Shown here piece after piece: positions 17,559 to 25,591 of a DNA stretch of 64,000 bases. A program made the position numbers and the translations under genes. A model generated the notes under the pieces. That model had not been told where the DNA came from. It saw only the letters and a list, made by a program, of their open reading frames with translations, and did no database searches. The stretch is from Zymobacter sp047495495 (lineage in GTDB: Bacteria; Pseudomonadota; Gammaproteobacteria; Pseudomonadales; Halomonadaceae). Each line of letters starts with the position of its first letter. Position 1 is the stretch's first letter. The DNA lies in assembly GCF_047495495.1 (NCBI RefSeq), contig NZ_CP179930.1, positions 2,604,001 to 2,668,000 on the forward strand. The letters are read 5' to 3'.

Positions 17559-18068
17559 TTACACCATCAGCACAGCGCGGCGGATATCGCTCATGATGTC
17601 GCCGCAGCCGAGGTCGATGACCTGCGTGTTGAGGTTAATGTTAACGACGGGCAAGCCATCGTCAGTACGCTGATAACGGAACACCGCCAGCTTGATGTCG
17701 GTCTGCGGCAGCTCACCCATCTTGAGGGTCTTTTCTTTTACCGAGATCAGACGTCCACCGATGGAGTGGTGCGTGCTGGTGGTATCGCCCCCCGTGGTCT
17801 TGCCCGCTTCGCGGACATCAAGCATGACCGTACCGCCTTCCAGCACACCCAGCTCTTTGAGCAGAACGCCGCCGACGCCGTTGATGGTGATGGAGGCTTC
17901 CATCTCTTTCAGGCCGGTCATGATCTTGTCGGGAGCGAAGCGTCCACCGCGGACGGACTTCATTTCTTTTTCGATGGTCGGCGGCTCGAAGGATTCGATC
18001 TGCTGCATGATCGGCATGCCTTGTAGCGTGCCAGCAAGCATCAAGCGTGAACGTTCGTTATTAGCCAT
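17559..18068 (-). CDS. tail tube protein FII
   Basis: A 169-residue major tail tube protein, close to P2 gpFII in length. Typical stretches are MQQIESFEPPTIEKEM near the N-terminus, the central GGRFAPDKIMTGLKEMEASI, and a C-terminal YQRTDDGLPVVNINL. It overlaps the end of the sheath gene by eight bases, so the two are translated together. Confidence 0.92.
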   Translation of the reverse strand: MANNERSRLMLAGTLQGMPIMQQIESFEPPTIEKEMKSVRGGRFAPDKIMTGLKEMEASITINGVGGVLLKELGVLEGGTVMLDVREAGKTTGGDTTSTHHSIGGRLISVKEKTLKMGELPQTDIKLAVFRYQRTDDGLPVVNINLNTQVIDLGCGDIMSDIRRAVLMV

Positions 18069-19251
18069 TGAGGACCCCCTCGAGGAATTTTGCAGTTAAG
18101 CTGTCATCAGCATTGATGGTGTACACCATGGTTTCGTTCGGGCTGTACTGGCCGTAGTTGAGGACGATGTACCATTTACCGTTCTTGTAGTTTTCGAGCG
18201 TGTTCAGCTCAGGGTGCAGGTAGCACTCAAACACCGGCACGACCTGATCTGCGACGAGCGTTTGGCCCCAGTCGGAAATGCCCTTGACCTGCTGTTCCAT
18301 GAAGGACTTGGTCAGCTGCTCGGCCATGGCTTTTTGTGCCGCCTTGACCAGCTTGCGTGCGATGGCATAACGCAGGCCCACATGACTGATGAACTCACCC
18401 ATCAGCGAACGGTTACCGATCAGCGAATAGCCGCCCATCGTGGTGCGAGCGAAGTAGCTGATGCCGTAACGGTTGAGCAGATCCCCATCGGTAGTGCGAT
18501 CAAGGATGTTGTAGTTGACGACGCGCGTCATGTCCGTCGCGTTGACCCCTTGGTTGCCCGGGGATTCCCACGGTTTCTTGGCCGCCATCGCGCCGACAGC
18601 CAGCACGGACGGTGCTACAGCGATATCGCCCTTGGCCGCTTTGGAGTAGATCTTCGGCATCGGATAGGCCACGTAGGCCGCTTCATAGCCAAGGCCCGCA
18701 CCGCCGACCGACTTGCTGTAATTGACGACGTCAGCGGTCGCCACGTCCGGCGCATCAAGAATGACCAGCGCCATCATACGTTGAGCGATGGACGCCATTT
18801 CACTGCGCAGTCCATCCATATGGCTGTAGCCCGGGCAAGCGATCAGGGTCGGCACTTCAGCGCAGGTCGGCAGCAGGCGCAGACCGGTCAGACGATCGGT
18901 GCCGGCTTCAACACCACCAATGATGTTGTTCATCGTCGCGGTCTGATCAAGCGTACCGTCTTCTTTCTTCACTTCAGGCACAACGACCACGTAGATCGTG
19001 ACCGATGTCTTCTTCAGCGTTTCGTAAACGCAGTGGTAGAGCGAACCCGCTTCGTGGCCCGCCACATCCAGCTTCGCCAAGTCAGACAGGCTCGCAATGC
19101 GGAAAGGCGTGTTAAACGCGATGGAAGCATCCTTGTCTGGTGCAGTGCCCACCAGACCGACAACGTGTCCCCCCAGCGACCCGAGTGATTCCGGGCTCTT
19201 CGTGAACTTAACGTCGACACCGTTATGCTCGAAATTAGTGATCTCAGGCAT
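18061..19251 (-). CDS. contractile tail sheath protein FI
   Basis: A 396-residue sheath protein, the same length as P2 gpFI as I recall. It has the N-terminal VVGLVGTAPDKD, the central RTTMGGYSLIGNRSL and SYFARTT region, and a C-terminal NGKWYIVLNYGQYSPNE that forms the sheath-tube contacts. AAGGA lies eight bases before the ATG. Its presence shows that the tail is contractile (myovirus or R-type), not flexible. Confidence 0.95.
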   Translation of the reverse strand: MPEITNFEHNGVDVKFTKSPESLGSLGGHVVGLVGTAPDKDASIAFNTPFRIASLSDLAKLDVAGHEAGSLYHCVYETLKKTSVTIYVVVVPEVKKEDGTLDQTATMNNIIGGVEAGTDRLTGLRLLPTCAEVPTLIACPGYSHMDGLRSEMASIAQRMMALVILDAPDVATADVVNYSKSVGGAGLGYEAAYVAYPMPKIYSKAAKGDIAVAPSVLAVGAMAAKKPWESPGNQGVNATDMTRVVNYNILDRTTDGDLLNRYGISYFARTTMGGYSLIGNRSLMGEFISHVGLRYAIARKLVKAAQKAMAEQLTKSFMEQQVKGISDWGQTLVADQVVPVFECYLHPELNTLENYKNGKWYIVLNYGQYSPNETMVYTINADDSLTAKFLEGVLNG

Positions 19252-19262
19252 GAATCATGTCC

Positions 19263-19448
19263 TTATTTGATGATGTTGTTTTTCTTGACGTCTTTTTCAG
19301 AAGCGTCGGTTTTCAAGGTGATGCGACCCACGCGCAGCAACTGCGCCGCTTCGACATCCAGCAGAGCGACGGTGTTACCCGCCTCCGCCCAGTGACCGCC
19401 CGCCAGAGGGAACGGCACGACAACGGTATAGTCACGAGTAGTGGCCAT
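19263..19448 (-). CDS. small conserved protein at the head of the sheath operon
   Basis: A 61-residue protein beginning MATTRDYTVVVPFPLAGGHW and ending in a lysine-rich tail. GGAG lies nine bases before the ATG. It sits directly upstream of the sheath gene with 11 bases between, and downstream of a terminator, so it is the first gene of the sheath transcript. I know of no function for it. Its beta-rich short sequence could be a small head- or tail-joining type fold, but that is speculation. Confidence 0.65.
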   Translation of the reverse strand: MATTRDYTVVVPFPLAGGHWAEAGNTVALLDVEAAQLLRVGRITLKTDASEKDVKKNNIIK

Positions 19449-19465
19449 GGTTGTTTTCTCCAGAT

Positions 19466-19491
19466 AACAAAAAACCGCCGAATGGCGGTTT
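19466..19491 (-). terminator. terminator between fibre genes and sheath operon
   Basis: AAACCGCC-ATTC-GGCGGTTT on the minus strand followed by TTTTG, 56 bases after the second fibre stop. It divides the tail locus into two transcripts, as P2 divides VWJIHG from FETUD. Confidence 0.85.
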
Positions 19492-19546
19492 GAGGGGTAT
19501 ACAGGTACAGCGGCGTTATCGCGTCCTGTTATAAAGAGGAAATAAT

Positions 19547-20818
19547 TTAATATTTGATGCAGGCAAGCAGAGCAACGTTACGAGGACGCGTTTCATTCCC
19601 GCCGGTTGAATTGATGGAATGGGCGCGCACAGCAGCACCACCCGTTATAGAACCTCGTACAGGATCAGCATTGTCGTTGATACTTGCCGCAGAATTTGTT
19701 GTATTGACACTGTGAGTATGAGATTTCAGCTCATCACTTTGCTGAGAACCGAATACCCTACCATTATCAACACCACGCCCTTTATCCCAGCCCCGAATGA
19801 ACTCACCACGAAGATCTGGCAAATTAAAGGTAGTGCTGCCATCTCCGCTACCAAAGGTGGTGCCAATAGCACTGAAAAGATTAGCGTAATACTCTCGCGA
19901 AACAGGAGAACCATCTGCGATAAGATAACCAGTAGGAGCGGCCTGGCTCGCTGTATATATAATCGTTCCCGCTGCTGCCACACCTAGCTCGACCCAAGGT
20001 TCATCCCAGTCAGCGCTACCAAAATAGCTCATGCGCTGAAAAGTACGAGTACCATCTCGGTGCTGAATATATTGCTGAACAAGCGCTCCATTCGATTTTT
20101 CAACAATCAGGATTCCGAACCAATAAGAAGCAGGCGGAGCACCGTTGCCTTTGTTGTTTCCCTCGCTAGGTCCGACGCTGTAAATACCTGGGGTCTTGAA
20201 CGTATTCCAATCAGCATCATGGGAAAGATGACCAGATCTCTCTACCAAAGAGCCTCTAATGCCGTCGATTTCTTTCCGCCACTCGCTATTGCCTTCTTCA
20301 ATAGCCTTTTGAAATTTTTCACCCTGTTGGCCTACTAAGGTGGATACATTTTGCACACGATCATCGACATACTGTCGCGTAGCTAACACAACAGAAGGGT
20401 CGACTTTAAGCGTAATCGCATCGGAGCTTAATACCTGAATAACGATACTTACCGTCTGGGTAGTGCTCGCGCCTTCTGTCAGTAGCGGCTTATACTGCTC
20501 AGGGTAATTACCGATAGCAATAAGATCGCCATCCTTGTCATACAGACCAACTTCGCGAATCCACCAGCCCCCGATATCCGGGGCCAGCACCTGCTCAAAA
20601 ATCACCCACGCGTTGTTATGCTCATCAACCTTGGCACTGTTTATGGACGAACGATAGCGTTCTTTTACAAGTGAAGTAGCATTGCTTTGTGGTTTTGGAA
20701 GACTACCATCCCCATCCCCTAATGCCATCTGAGCTATTTCAATCTTCTGGCCAATGCGGATGGCCTCCGCAATTTTAGAGGCTCCTTTATCAGTCAGGAT
20801 AGTATAATGTTCAGTCAT
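19547..20818 (-). CDS. tail fibre protein, second copy (AT-rich)
   Basis: A 423-residue fibre. The N-terminal 150 residues (HYTILTDKGASKIAEAIR, then GGWWIREVGLYDKDGDLIAIG) are a DUF3751 tail-collar fibre domain that attaches to the baseplate. The C-terminal 140 residues carry a phage tail collar domain (GSGDGSTTFNLPDLRGEFIRGW) and end in ETRPRNVALLACIKY. Both ends match the preceding fibre gene while the middle (about 160-280) differs. Base composition is visibly more AT-rich than the rest of the locus, which suggests replacement by transfer. No fibre chaperone (gpG-like) follows. Confidence 0.88.
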   Translation of the reverse strand: MTEHYTILTDKGASKIAEAIRIGQKIEIAQMALGDGDGSLPKPQSNATSLVKERYRSSINSAKVDEHNNAWVIFEQVLAPDIGGWWIREVGLYDKDGDLIAIGNYPEQYKPLLTEGASTTQTVSIVIQVLSSDAITLKVDPSVVLATRQYVDDRVQNVSTLVGQQGEKFQKAIEEGNSEWRKEIDGIRGSLVERSGHLSHDADWNTFKTPGIYSVGPSEGNNKGNGAPPASYWFGILIVEKSNGALVQQYIQHRDGTRTFQRMSYFGSADWDEPWVELGVAAAGTIIYTASQAAPTGYLIADGSPVSREYYANLFSAIGTTFGSGDGSTTFNLPDLRGEFIRGWDKGRGVDNGRVFGSQQSDELKSHTHSVNTTNSAASINDNADPVRGSITGGAAVRAHSINSTGGNETRPRNVALLACIKY

Positions 20819-20838
20819 CGCTATACCTTATATGGTAT

Positions 20839-22014
20839 TTATATTTTTATACATGCCAGTAACGCAATATTTCTAGGTCTAATAGTAACCCATGATTTCG
20901 ATGCATTGGTCGAAGTAAAGTCAATAGAATTTGCATAAAGGCTGTTATCTTCAGAGCTATTCGAATTATCTTTTACGCTTGTTCCATTGGGAGTTTTAGG
21001 ATCGACAACTAAGCTATCTTTAATAGATAAACCTTGGTTATCGACGCTTGAATACCACAAACCAATAGACTTTCCTTGATCATCTGGCCAAGTAGGCCCC
21101 ATCTCTGTGCGTAGCGCTGTTGGTGCTTGCCAGCTCCCAATCTGTCGCCCGCTGTCCACGCCGCGTCCGTTATCCCAGCCGCGAATGAACTCGCCGCGGA
21201 GGTCAGGCAGGTTGAAGGTGGTGCTGCCGTCCCCCCCACCAAACGTGGTGCCGATGGCGGCAAATAGGCGAGCATATGTCTGGCGCGATACGGCACTACC
21301 GTTGGCGGCGAGGTAACCTTCTGGGGCATTGCTCATCGCGACGTGGATCACGGTGCCGGCCGGTACAAGGGCATCAATCAGCTTGCGGGCCTCTACCAGC
21401 TGGGCGGTATCGGCCACTTCAATCTTCGAGCCTTCAAGGCTTGCCAGCGCATCATTGCTGTGGGTCATGCGAGCCGCAGCCTGCACTCCCAGCCCTTCAA
21501 TCGCTTTGTTCAATTCGTCCTTGGACGCCTTGCGGTCTTCAAGCCCTTGCACAGCACTCTCAAGGTCTTTACGTGTCGCCAGTACAACGGCGGGGTCGAC
21601 ATTAAGCGTAATAGCGGCCGAGCTCAGTACCTGAATCACGACGCGAACGGTCTGGGTCGTGCTGGCACCTTCCGTCAGCAGCGGCTTGTACTGTTCGGGA
21701 TAATTGCCGATGGCGATAAGATCACCGTCGGTGTCATAAAGCGCGACTTCTCGAATCCACCAGCCCCCTACGTCCGGCGCGAGGATCTGCTCAAAGATCA
21801 CCCAGGCATCATTCTTGGCATCCACAGACGCCGAGTTGATCTGTGCGCGGTAGCGTTCGTTGACCAGCGCTTTGGCGCTGCCATCGGGCTGAGGCAGGGT
21901 ACCGTTGCCATCGCCCAGCGCCATCTCACGGATTTCAATACGCGAGCCGGAGCGCAGAGCATTGGCCACCTTGGTAGCGCCCACATCGGTCAGAATCGTG
22001 TAGTGATTAGCCAT
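20839..22014 (-). CDS. tail fibre protein, first copy
   Basis: A 391-residue fibre with the same layout as its downstream paralogue: a DUF3751 baseplate-binding N-terminus (residues 1-150), a short helical linker (150-215, KDLESAVQGLEDRKASKDEL), and a phage tail collar domain from about 218 ending in TIRPRNIALLACIKI. The N-terminal and linker parts have the GC content of the locus, but the last 85 codons turn AT-rich, as if the receptor-binding tip had been swapped. AAGAG lies six bases before the ATG. Confidence 0.88.
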   Translation of the reverse strand: MANHYTILTDVGATKVANALRSGSRIEIREMALGDGNGTLPQPDGSAKALVNERYRAQINSASVDAKNDAWVIFEQILAPDVGGWWIREVALYDTDGDLIAIGNYPEQYKPLLTEGASTTQTVRVVIQVLSSAAITLNVDPAVVLATRKDLESAVQGLEDRKASKDELNKAIEGLGVQAAARMTHSNDALASLEGSKIEVADTAQLVEARKLIDALVPAGTVIHVAMSNAPEGYLAANGSAVSRQTYARLFAAIGTTFGGGDGSTTFNLPDLRGEFIRGWDNGRGVDSGRQIGSWQAPTALRTEMGPTWPDDQGKSIGLWYSSVDNQGLSIKDSLVVDPKTPNGTSVKDNSNSSEDNSLYANSIDFTSTNASKSWVTIRPRNIALLACIKI

Positions 22015-22024
22015 ATGTCGTCTC

Positions 22025-22825
22025 TTATGCAGAACGGGGGTAGACGGTCGTTGCCGTCACCGGAGAGTGAATGAGAATCGCGATGCGCGTTGAAAAGTGT
22101 TCGGCGATATCGCCACTGCGTGCGGGGAAAACTGTTGTCACCGTCGAGGGAGAGTCGATATGCACCATCATGTGCTCACGGGCCACACTCTCGGCGGAAG
22201 CCGCAGGCTGTGGGTAGACGCGCGTCAGGGTACTGGGCGACAGTGCGGCTGCCCGACCAAAGGCGTGGCCGGTGACCGACTGCGACTGCGGCGACGCAGG
22301 GTAGACGGTCACTTCGGCACCGGAACTGGTATAGATCGCGGTGCGTACCTGCCCATGCACTTCTGTGGTGATATCAAGGTTGAGCGTGTCGCGTTCGGCC
22401 TTAGCGTCTTCAAGACGCGCCATCAAACGATCGAAGTCGCCTTGGGCGAATCCCGCCGTCGTTCTCGAAATGACACGGAACGAGTAGGGCTGGCCTTGTG
22501 GCGACAGCGCATACCACGGCGTCACTTCAGCGGTGTAGCCCATCGACTCAATGGCATGAATCAGAGCGGCCTTGGTCCCCGCTAGGCGCTTGATCGGCCA
22601 CGATAGCGCAACAGCATCACGTTTGCGCTGCTCGCTATCCGTCGACTGCCACTCACTTACACCACGGTCGGCAGCAAGATAGGGCAGGAATGCGGCAGGC
22701 GTTCGCTCTGGTGTCATCAGGTGCGGGAACGGCGGATCAAGATGCCCTAGCAGTTTCTGCCATGCCTGCTCCAATCCGCGCTCTAACAGCGAACTGTTGA
22801 TAGGTAGCAGACTGTCATCGCTCAT
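22025..22825 (-). CDS. baseplate protein I
   Basis: A 266-residue P2 gpI-type baseplate wedge protein. Typical stretches are LLPINSSLLERGLEQAW at the N-terminus, PAFLPYLAADRGVSEW, then KRLAGTKAALIHAIESMGY. Its C-terminal 80 residues repeat the pattern S-P-S/V-T-x-T-V-F/Y-P three or four times (spaced about 30 residues), which P2 gpI lacks as far as I recall. The start overlaps gene J by four bases. Confidence 0.88.
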   Translation of the reverse strand: MSDDSLLPINSSLLERGLEQAWQKLLGHLDPPFPHLMTPERTPAAFLPYLAADRGVSEWQSTDSEQRKRDAVALSWPIKRLAGTKAALIHAIESMGYTAEVTPWYALSPQGQPYSFRVISRTTAGFAQGDFDRLMARLEDAKAERDTLNLDITTEVHGQVRTAIYTSSGAEVTVYPASPQSQSVTGHAFGRAAALSPSTLTRVYPQPAASAESVAREHMMVHIDSPSTVTTVFPARSGDIAEHFSTRIAILIHSPVTATTVYPRSA

Positions 22826-23811
22826 GACGTCCGTACCTCAACATTGATAGCGCTACAGTAAGGCGCCTGGTGATCATCGGCGATGATGGAATCCAGTGGT
22901 GAAGCCACCTCAATGCGCGCAGCACCAGCCTTATGCAGGACATAGTCGATCCATGAGCGGTCGATGCGCCCTCCCAGCACATGATGTTCGTCGGCGTATT
23001 CCTGCAGTGCCTTGCGTGCCGCTTCTTGTGTCAGCGCGGCGTCCGGCCCGGAGTTGATCCACACCGTGGCGTTGATCTCGTAACGCAGGATGTCAGCCCC
23101 CTGCACCGTCACTTCATCCGATCCTGGTACCACGTCATCTCGTGCAAAGTGACGACGAACAGCCGTGAGCAATTCATCGCTGGCCGTGCCGTCGCCACTG
23201 CGCGATAGCACCGTCACGGTCACCTTGCCGGGCGCAGTGCGCAGGCCGTTACCGTCCTTGATCTGGGCCGCATAGCCCTTGCTGTCAAGGAGATAGGTCA
23301 CCACCACTTTGCCCGTTTCGGGCGTCGTCACAGACACCTGCGCACGCTCATCCAGCGTGAGGACTTCACGCCGATAGTGCATACGTGACCCGGCGGCAGG
23401 CGCATGCGGCGCAAGGTAGTAACGCAGACGTGCGTGTTCATCGGATTCATAGGTCGGAGCGACTGGCGGATAGGCACTGCTATCGCCGGGAGAAATCACT
23501 TGGCGCTCTAGCCCCAAATCGGACAGACGCGCATCGAGGTTCGAGCCTTCCGCCCACCACGCCAGCATCTGCGTAATGCGCTCGTTATAAGCACGGTCAC
23601 GTGTCTGAACGTACACAACGAACGCTTCGGCCAACTTGGTCAGAATCTCGGATTCATAGGTGAAAGTGTCTTTCACCTGCTCGGCCAGCGACGCATCACT
23701 CTTGGCGATATAGTCCACGGTGTGTTTTTTCAGCTCCTCCAGCAGCGTCTCGAACGACGCGATCTTAACGATCTCTGGCTTGGAGAGCTGGTTCTGGCCC
23801 GGTATCAACAT
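22822..23811 (-). CDS. baseplate protein J
   Basis: A 329-residue P2 gpJ / T4 gp6-like baseplate wedge protein, with QMLAWWAEGSNLDARLSDLGLER near residues 83-105, a Baseplate_J core, and a C-terminal YVLHKAGAARIEVASP. Overlaps W by seven bases and I by four, typical of tightly coupled baseplate genes. Confidence 0.92.
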   Translation of the reverse strand: MLIPGQNQLSKPEIVKIASFETLLEELKKHTVDYIAKSDASLAEQVKDTFTYESEILTKLAEAFVVYVQTRDRAYNERITQMLAWWAEGSNLDARLSDLGLERQVISPGDSSAYPPVAPTYESDEHARLRYYLAPHAPAAGSRMHYRREVLTLDERAQVSVTTPETGKVVVTYLLDSKGYAAQIKDGNGLRTAPGKVTVTVLSRSGDGTASDELLTAVRRHFARDDVVPGSDEVTVQGADILRYEINATVWINSGPDAALTQEAARKALQEYADEHHVLGGRIDRSWIDYVLHKAGAARIEVASPLDSIIADDHQAPYCSAINVEVRTS

Positions 23812-24146
23812 AGGGTTACCTCAAAAGTCACATTGCGGCTTTTCCACTCCCCTGAAAACCGCAGCACTACGCCAGTGGCCGTTCGCGTCGCTACGACCCG
23901 ATCCGGGGTGAAGTCGCCCAATCCATTGTCTTGGTTGTAGAAGGCTTCCAGTGCATAGGCCTGCACCTTCATCAGCGTGTCGTCGCCCGTGCCCTGCGCG
24001 AGGGTCTCATGAAGGCGAGATCCCACGGTGCGGCGGTGCTCACGCGTGCCTTGGGGCGTCGTCATCACCTGCACCACGCGGCTAACAAACTGGTCGAACC
24101 CGCTAATTGAGCGGCCTGTATCTCGCTGCATTCCTAGCATGCTCAC
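23805..24146 (-). CDS. baseplate protein W, gp25-like
   Basis: A 113-residue P2 gpW / T4 gp25-like protein. It contains MTTPQGTREHRRTVGSRLHE, the conserved EPR-loop region of this lysozyme-related baseplate family, and a C-terminal beta strand TFEVTLC. It joins the baseplate to the sheath initiator. Start overlaps the end of V by four bases. Confidence 0.9.
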   Translation of the reverse strand: MSMLGMQRDTGRSISGFDQFVSRVVQVMTTPQGTREHRRTVGSRLHETLAQGTGDDTLMKVQAYALEAFYNQDNGLGDFTPDRVVATRTATGVVLRFSGEWKSRNVTFEVTLC

Positions 24147-24883
24147 CCCTCCGGCGGATCTGTCTTGGCTACCCCTTTCTGGACGTTAGGGTGCACGTGG
24201 CTGTTGCCGATATTGATGCCGGCATGGGTCACCATCGGGCCATTGAGCGTGATGCCGGCCGCATCGACCCGCAGCATCGAACCGCCTGCGGTTAGTGTGA
24301 TCGACATGGGATCCATCACGATCGACGACGACGCCACCTGACACAGCATCTGCTGCGCTGCAGCGTCGTACTGTTGAACGGCGCCATCGCTGAAGCGGGT
24401 CAGCGTCACTTTCTTGTCGGCATCATGCTGATGAAGCGTGCCGTCGCTGTAATGGATATCCGTGACCTTGCGCTGACTGTCGTGCTGATAGCGCAACCCG
24501 TCGGGATATTCCGTCGCGCTCACATGCCCTTCTACGGAAGCAAGCGGAAAACCATCGCTCGGCAAGCCGCACAGCGCCATGGTCTGCGCACTGCTATCAC
24601 CACCGCCGTAGTTGAGTAGCAGGCACTGCTCACCCACTGAGGGATGACGAGCCTGCCTTACGTCACCGGCGGCGGGCATGAAGTAACGCACCCAAGGGGA
24701 GAGGCAGTCGCCGTGCTTGACGCGACAGCGCCCCTGAGCGGGATCAACTGCACTCAGCACGCCCACGCGGATCATATTGCTGAGCTGGCGCTGCACCTCA
24801 TTGAGCGCATCGCCGACACCCGCTAGGTGTTCGACATGTGACGACAGTGCCTGCTGGATCATGCGTTCGATCAGACTACGCAT
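24143..24883 (-). CDS. baseplate spike protein V
   Basis: A 246-residue P2 gpV-type spike. The N-terminal helical region (1-35) precedes an OB-fold (SAVDPAQGRCRVKHGD to LLLNYGGGD). After it come beta-helix repeats (YPDGLRYQHD, YSDGTLHQHD, FSDGAVQQYD), and an apex containing SHVHPNV, whose HxH fits the iron-binding tip of P2 gpV. The three D-G-x-x-Q/Y-x-D repeats build the trimeric needle that pierces the target outer membrane. Confidence 0.92.
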   Translation of the reverse strand: MRSLIERMIQQALSSHVEHLAGVGDALNEVQRQLSNMIRVGVLSAVDPAQGRCRVKHGDCLSPWVRYFMPAAGDVRQARHPSVGEQCLLLNYGGGDSSAQTMALCGLPSDGFPLASVEGHVSATEYPDGLRYQHDSQRKVTDIHYSDGTLHQHDADKKVTLTRFSDGAVQQYDAAAQQMLCQVASSSIVMDPMSITLTAGGSMLRVDAAGITLNGPMVTHAGINIGNSHVHPNVQKGVAKTDPPEG

Positions 24884-25421
24884 GCAGACCCTCCTTCAGC
24901 GGCGAGTACTGAGCGGCATCATTGATATTGGAAGCGTTGGCATTGGCTACCATCAGGCCATCACCACTGATGACAGGATCGTCATAGAGCGATTCGCCAA
25001 GATGGATGATCTGGAAGAACAGCACACGCCAAGCTTCGTAGCGCGTCTGCTCGTGGAAGAAGTCCCTGCGGTGTGCCCTCAGGTTGCGGGGAGCGTAGAC
25101 CTGCGCTGCGGGCAGGCCCCAGCAGTTGTCATCAACAAGCTGCTGCGCGGCGGCCGCTAGGTCTACTGCGTCACGCACCGCATGATCACGCCCCTTGCCG
25201 ATGACGGCATGCAATGCAATGCCCATATCGTGTGCATGACGCCCATCACCACCGCGCCCGGTCGTGCACAGCATGCTGACCGGCTCGATCAATATCGACG
25301 CAGCACCGGGCGCGCCCGCTTGTTCATCAAGAAGACCGACATAGGTCTCTGGCAACTTTGCGGCCAGCACATCACGTATGGCGTACAGCAGATCCGAGGG
25401 CACCTTCAAACTTGATGACAT
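24876..25421 (-). CDS. tail protein upstream of gpV (pyocin PA0615 position)
   Basis: A 181-residue soluble protein with no family I can name with certainty; it may belong with the gp37-like or DUF1834 tail proteins of Mu-type phages. AGGA lies eight bases before the ATG. It overlaps the start of V by eight bases and leads the tail operon. In the R-type pyocin cluster of Pseudomonas aeruginosa a hypothetical gene occupies the same place just before V. Residues 30-60 include GLLDEQAGAPGAASILIEP, consistent with a tail-completion or tail-terminator fold, but that is inference. Confidence 0.65.
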   Translation of the reverse strand: MSSSLKVPSDLLYAIRDVLAAKLPETYVGLLDEQAGAPGAASILIEPVSMLCTTGRGGDGRHAHDMGIALHAVIGKGRDHAVRDAVDLAAAAQQLVDDNCWGLPAAQVYAPRNLRAHRRDFFHEQTRYEAWRVLFFQIIHLGESLYDDPVISGDGLMVANANASNINDAAQYSPLKEGLHA

Positions 25422-25440
25422 GATGGCGTCCTATCTCTCT

Positions 25441-25478
25441 ATATAAGAAAGCCGACGCATCACGCAGATGCATCGGCT
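25441..25478 (-). terminator. terminator-like hairpin in the tail-operon leader
   Basis: On the minus strand AGCCGATGCAT and ATGCGTCGGCT pair (11 bp, one G-U) around a 7-base loop and are followed by TTCTTATAT. It lies only about 20 bases before the first tail gene, so transcription would have to read through it, or start after it. Confidence 0.65.
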
Positions 25479-25527
25479 ATGAAAATGAACAAGAATCAGT
25501 GCGCCACCCACGACGCACCAATAGAAA

Positions 25528-25555
25528 CGCCCCGATACCAGAAGGCATCAGGGCG
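25528..25555 (-). terminator. second terminator-like hairpin in the leader
   Basis: On the minus strand CGCCCTGATGCC and GGTATCGGGGCG pair (12 bp with G-U pairs) around TTCT, followed by TTTCT. With the hairpin at 25450-25478 and those in the repeats upstream, it makes a leader crowded with possible transcription stops. Confidence 0.6.
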
Positions 25556-25591
25556 CAATGAAAGAAGCCTCCGCCAAAGCGGACTTCTAAC

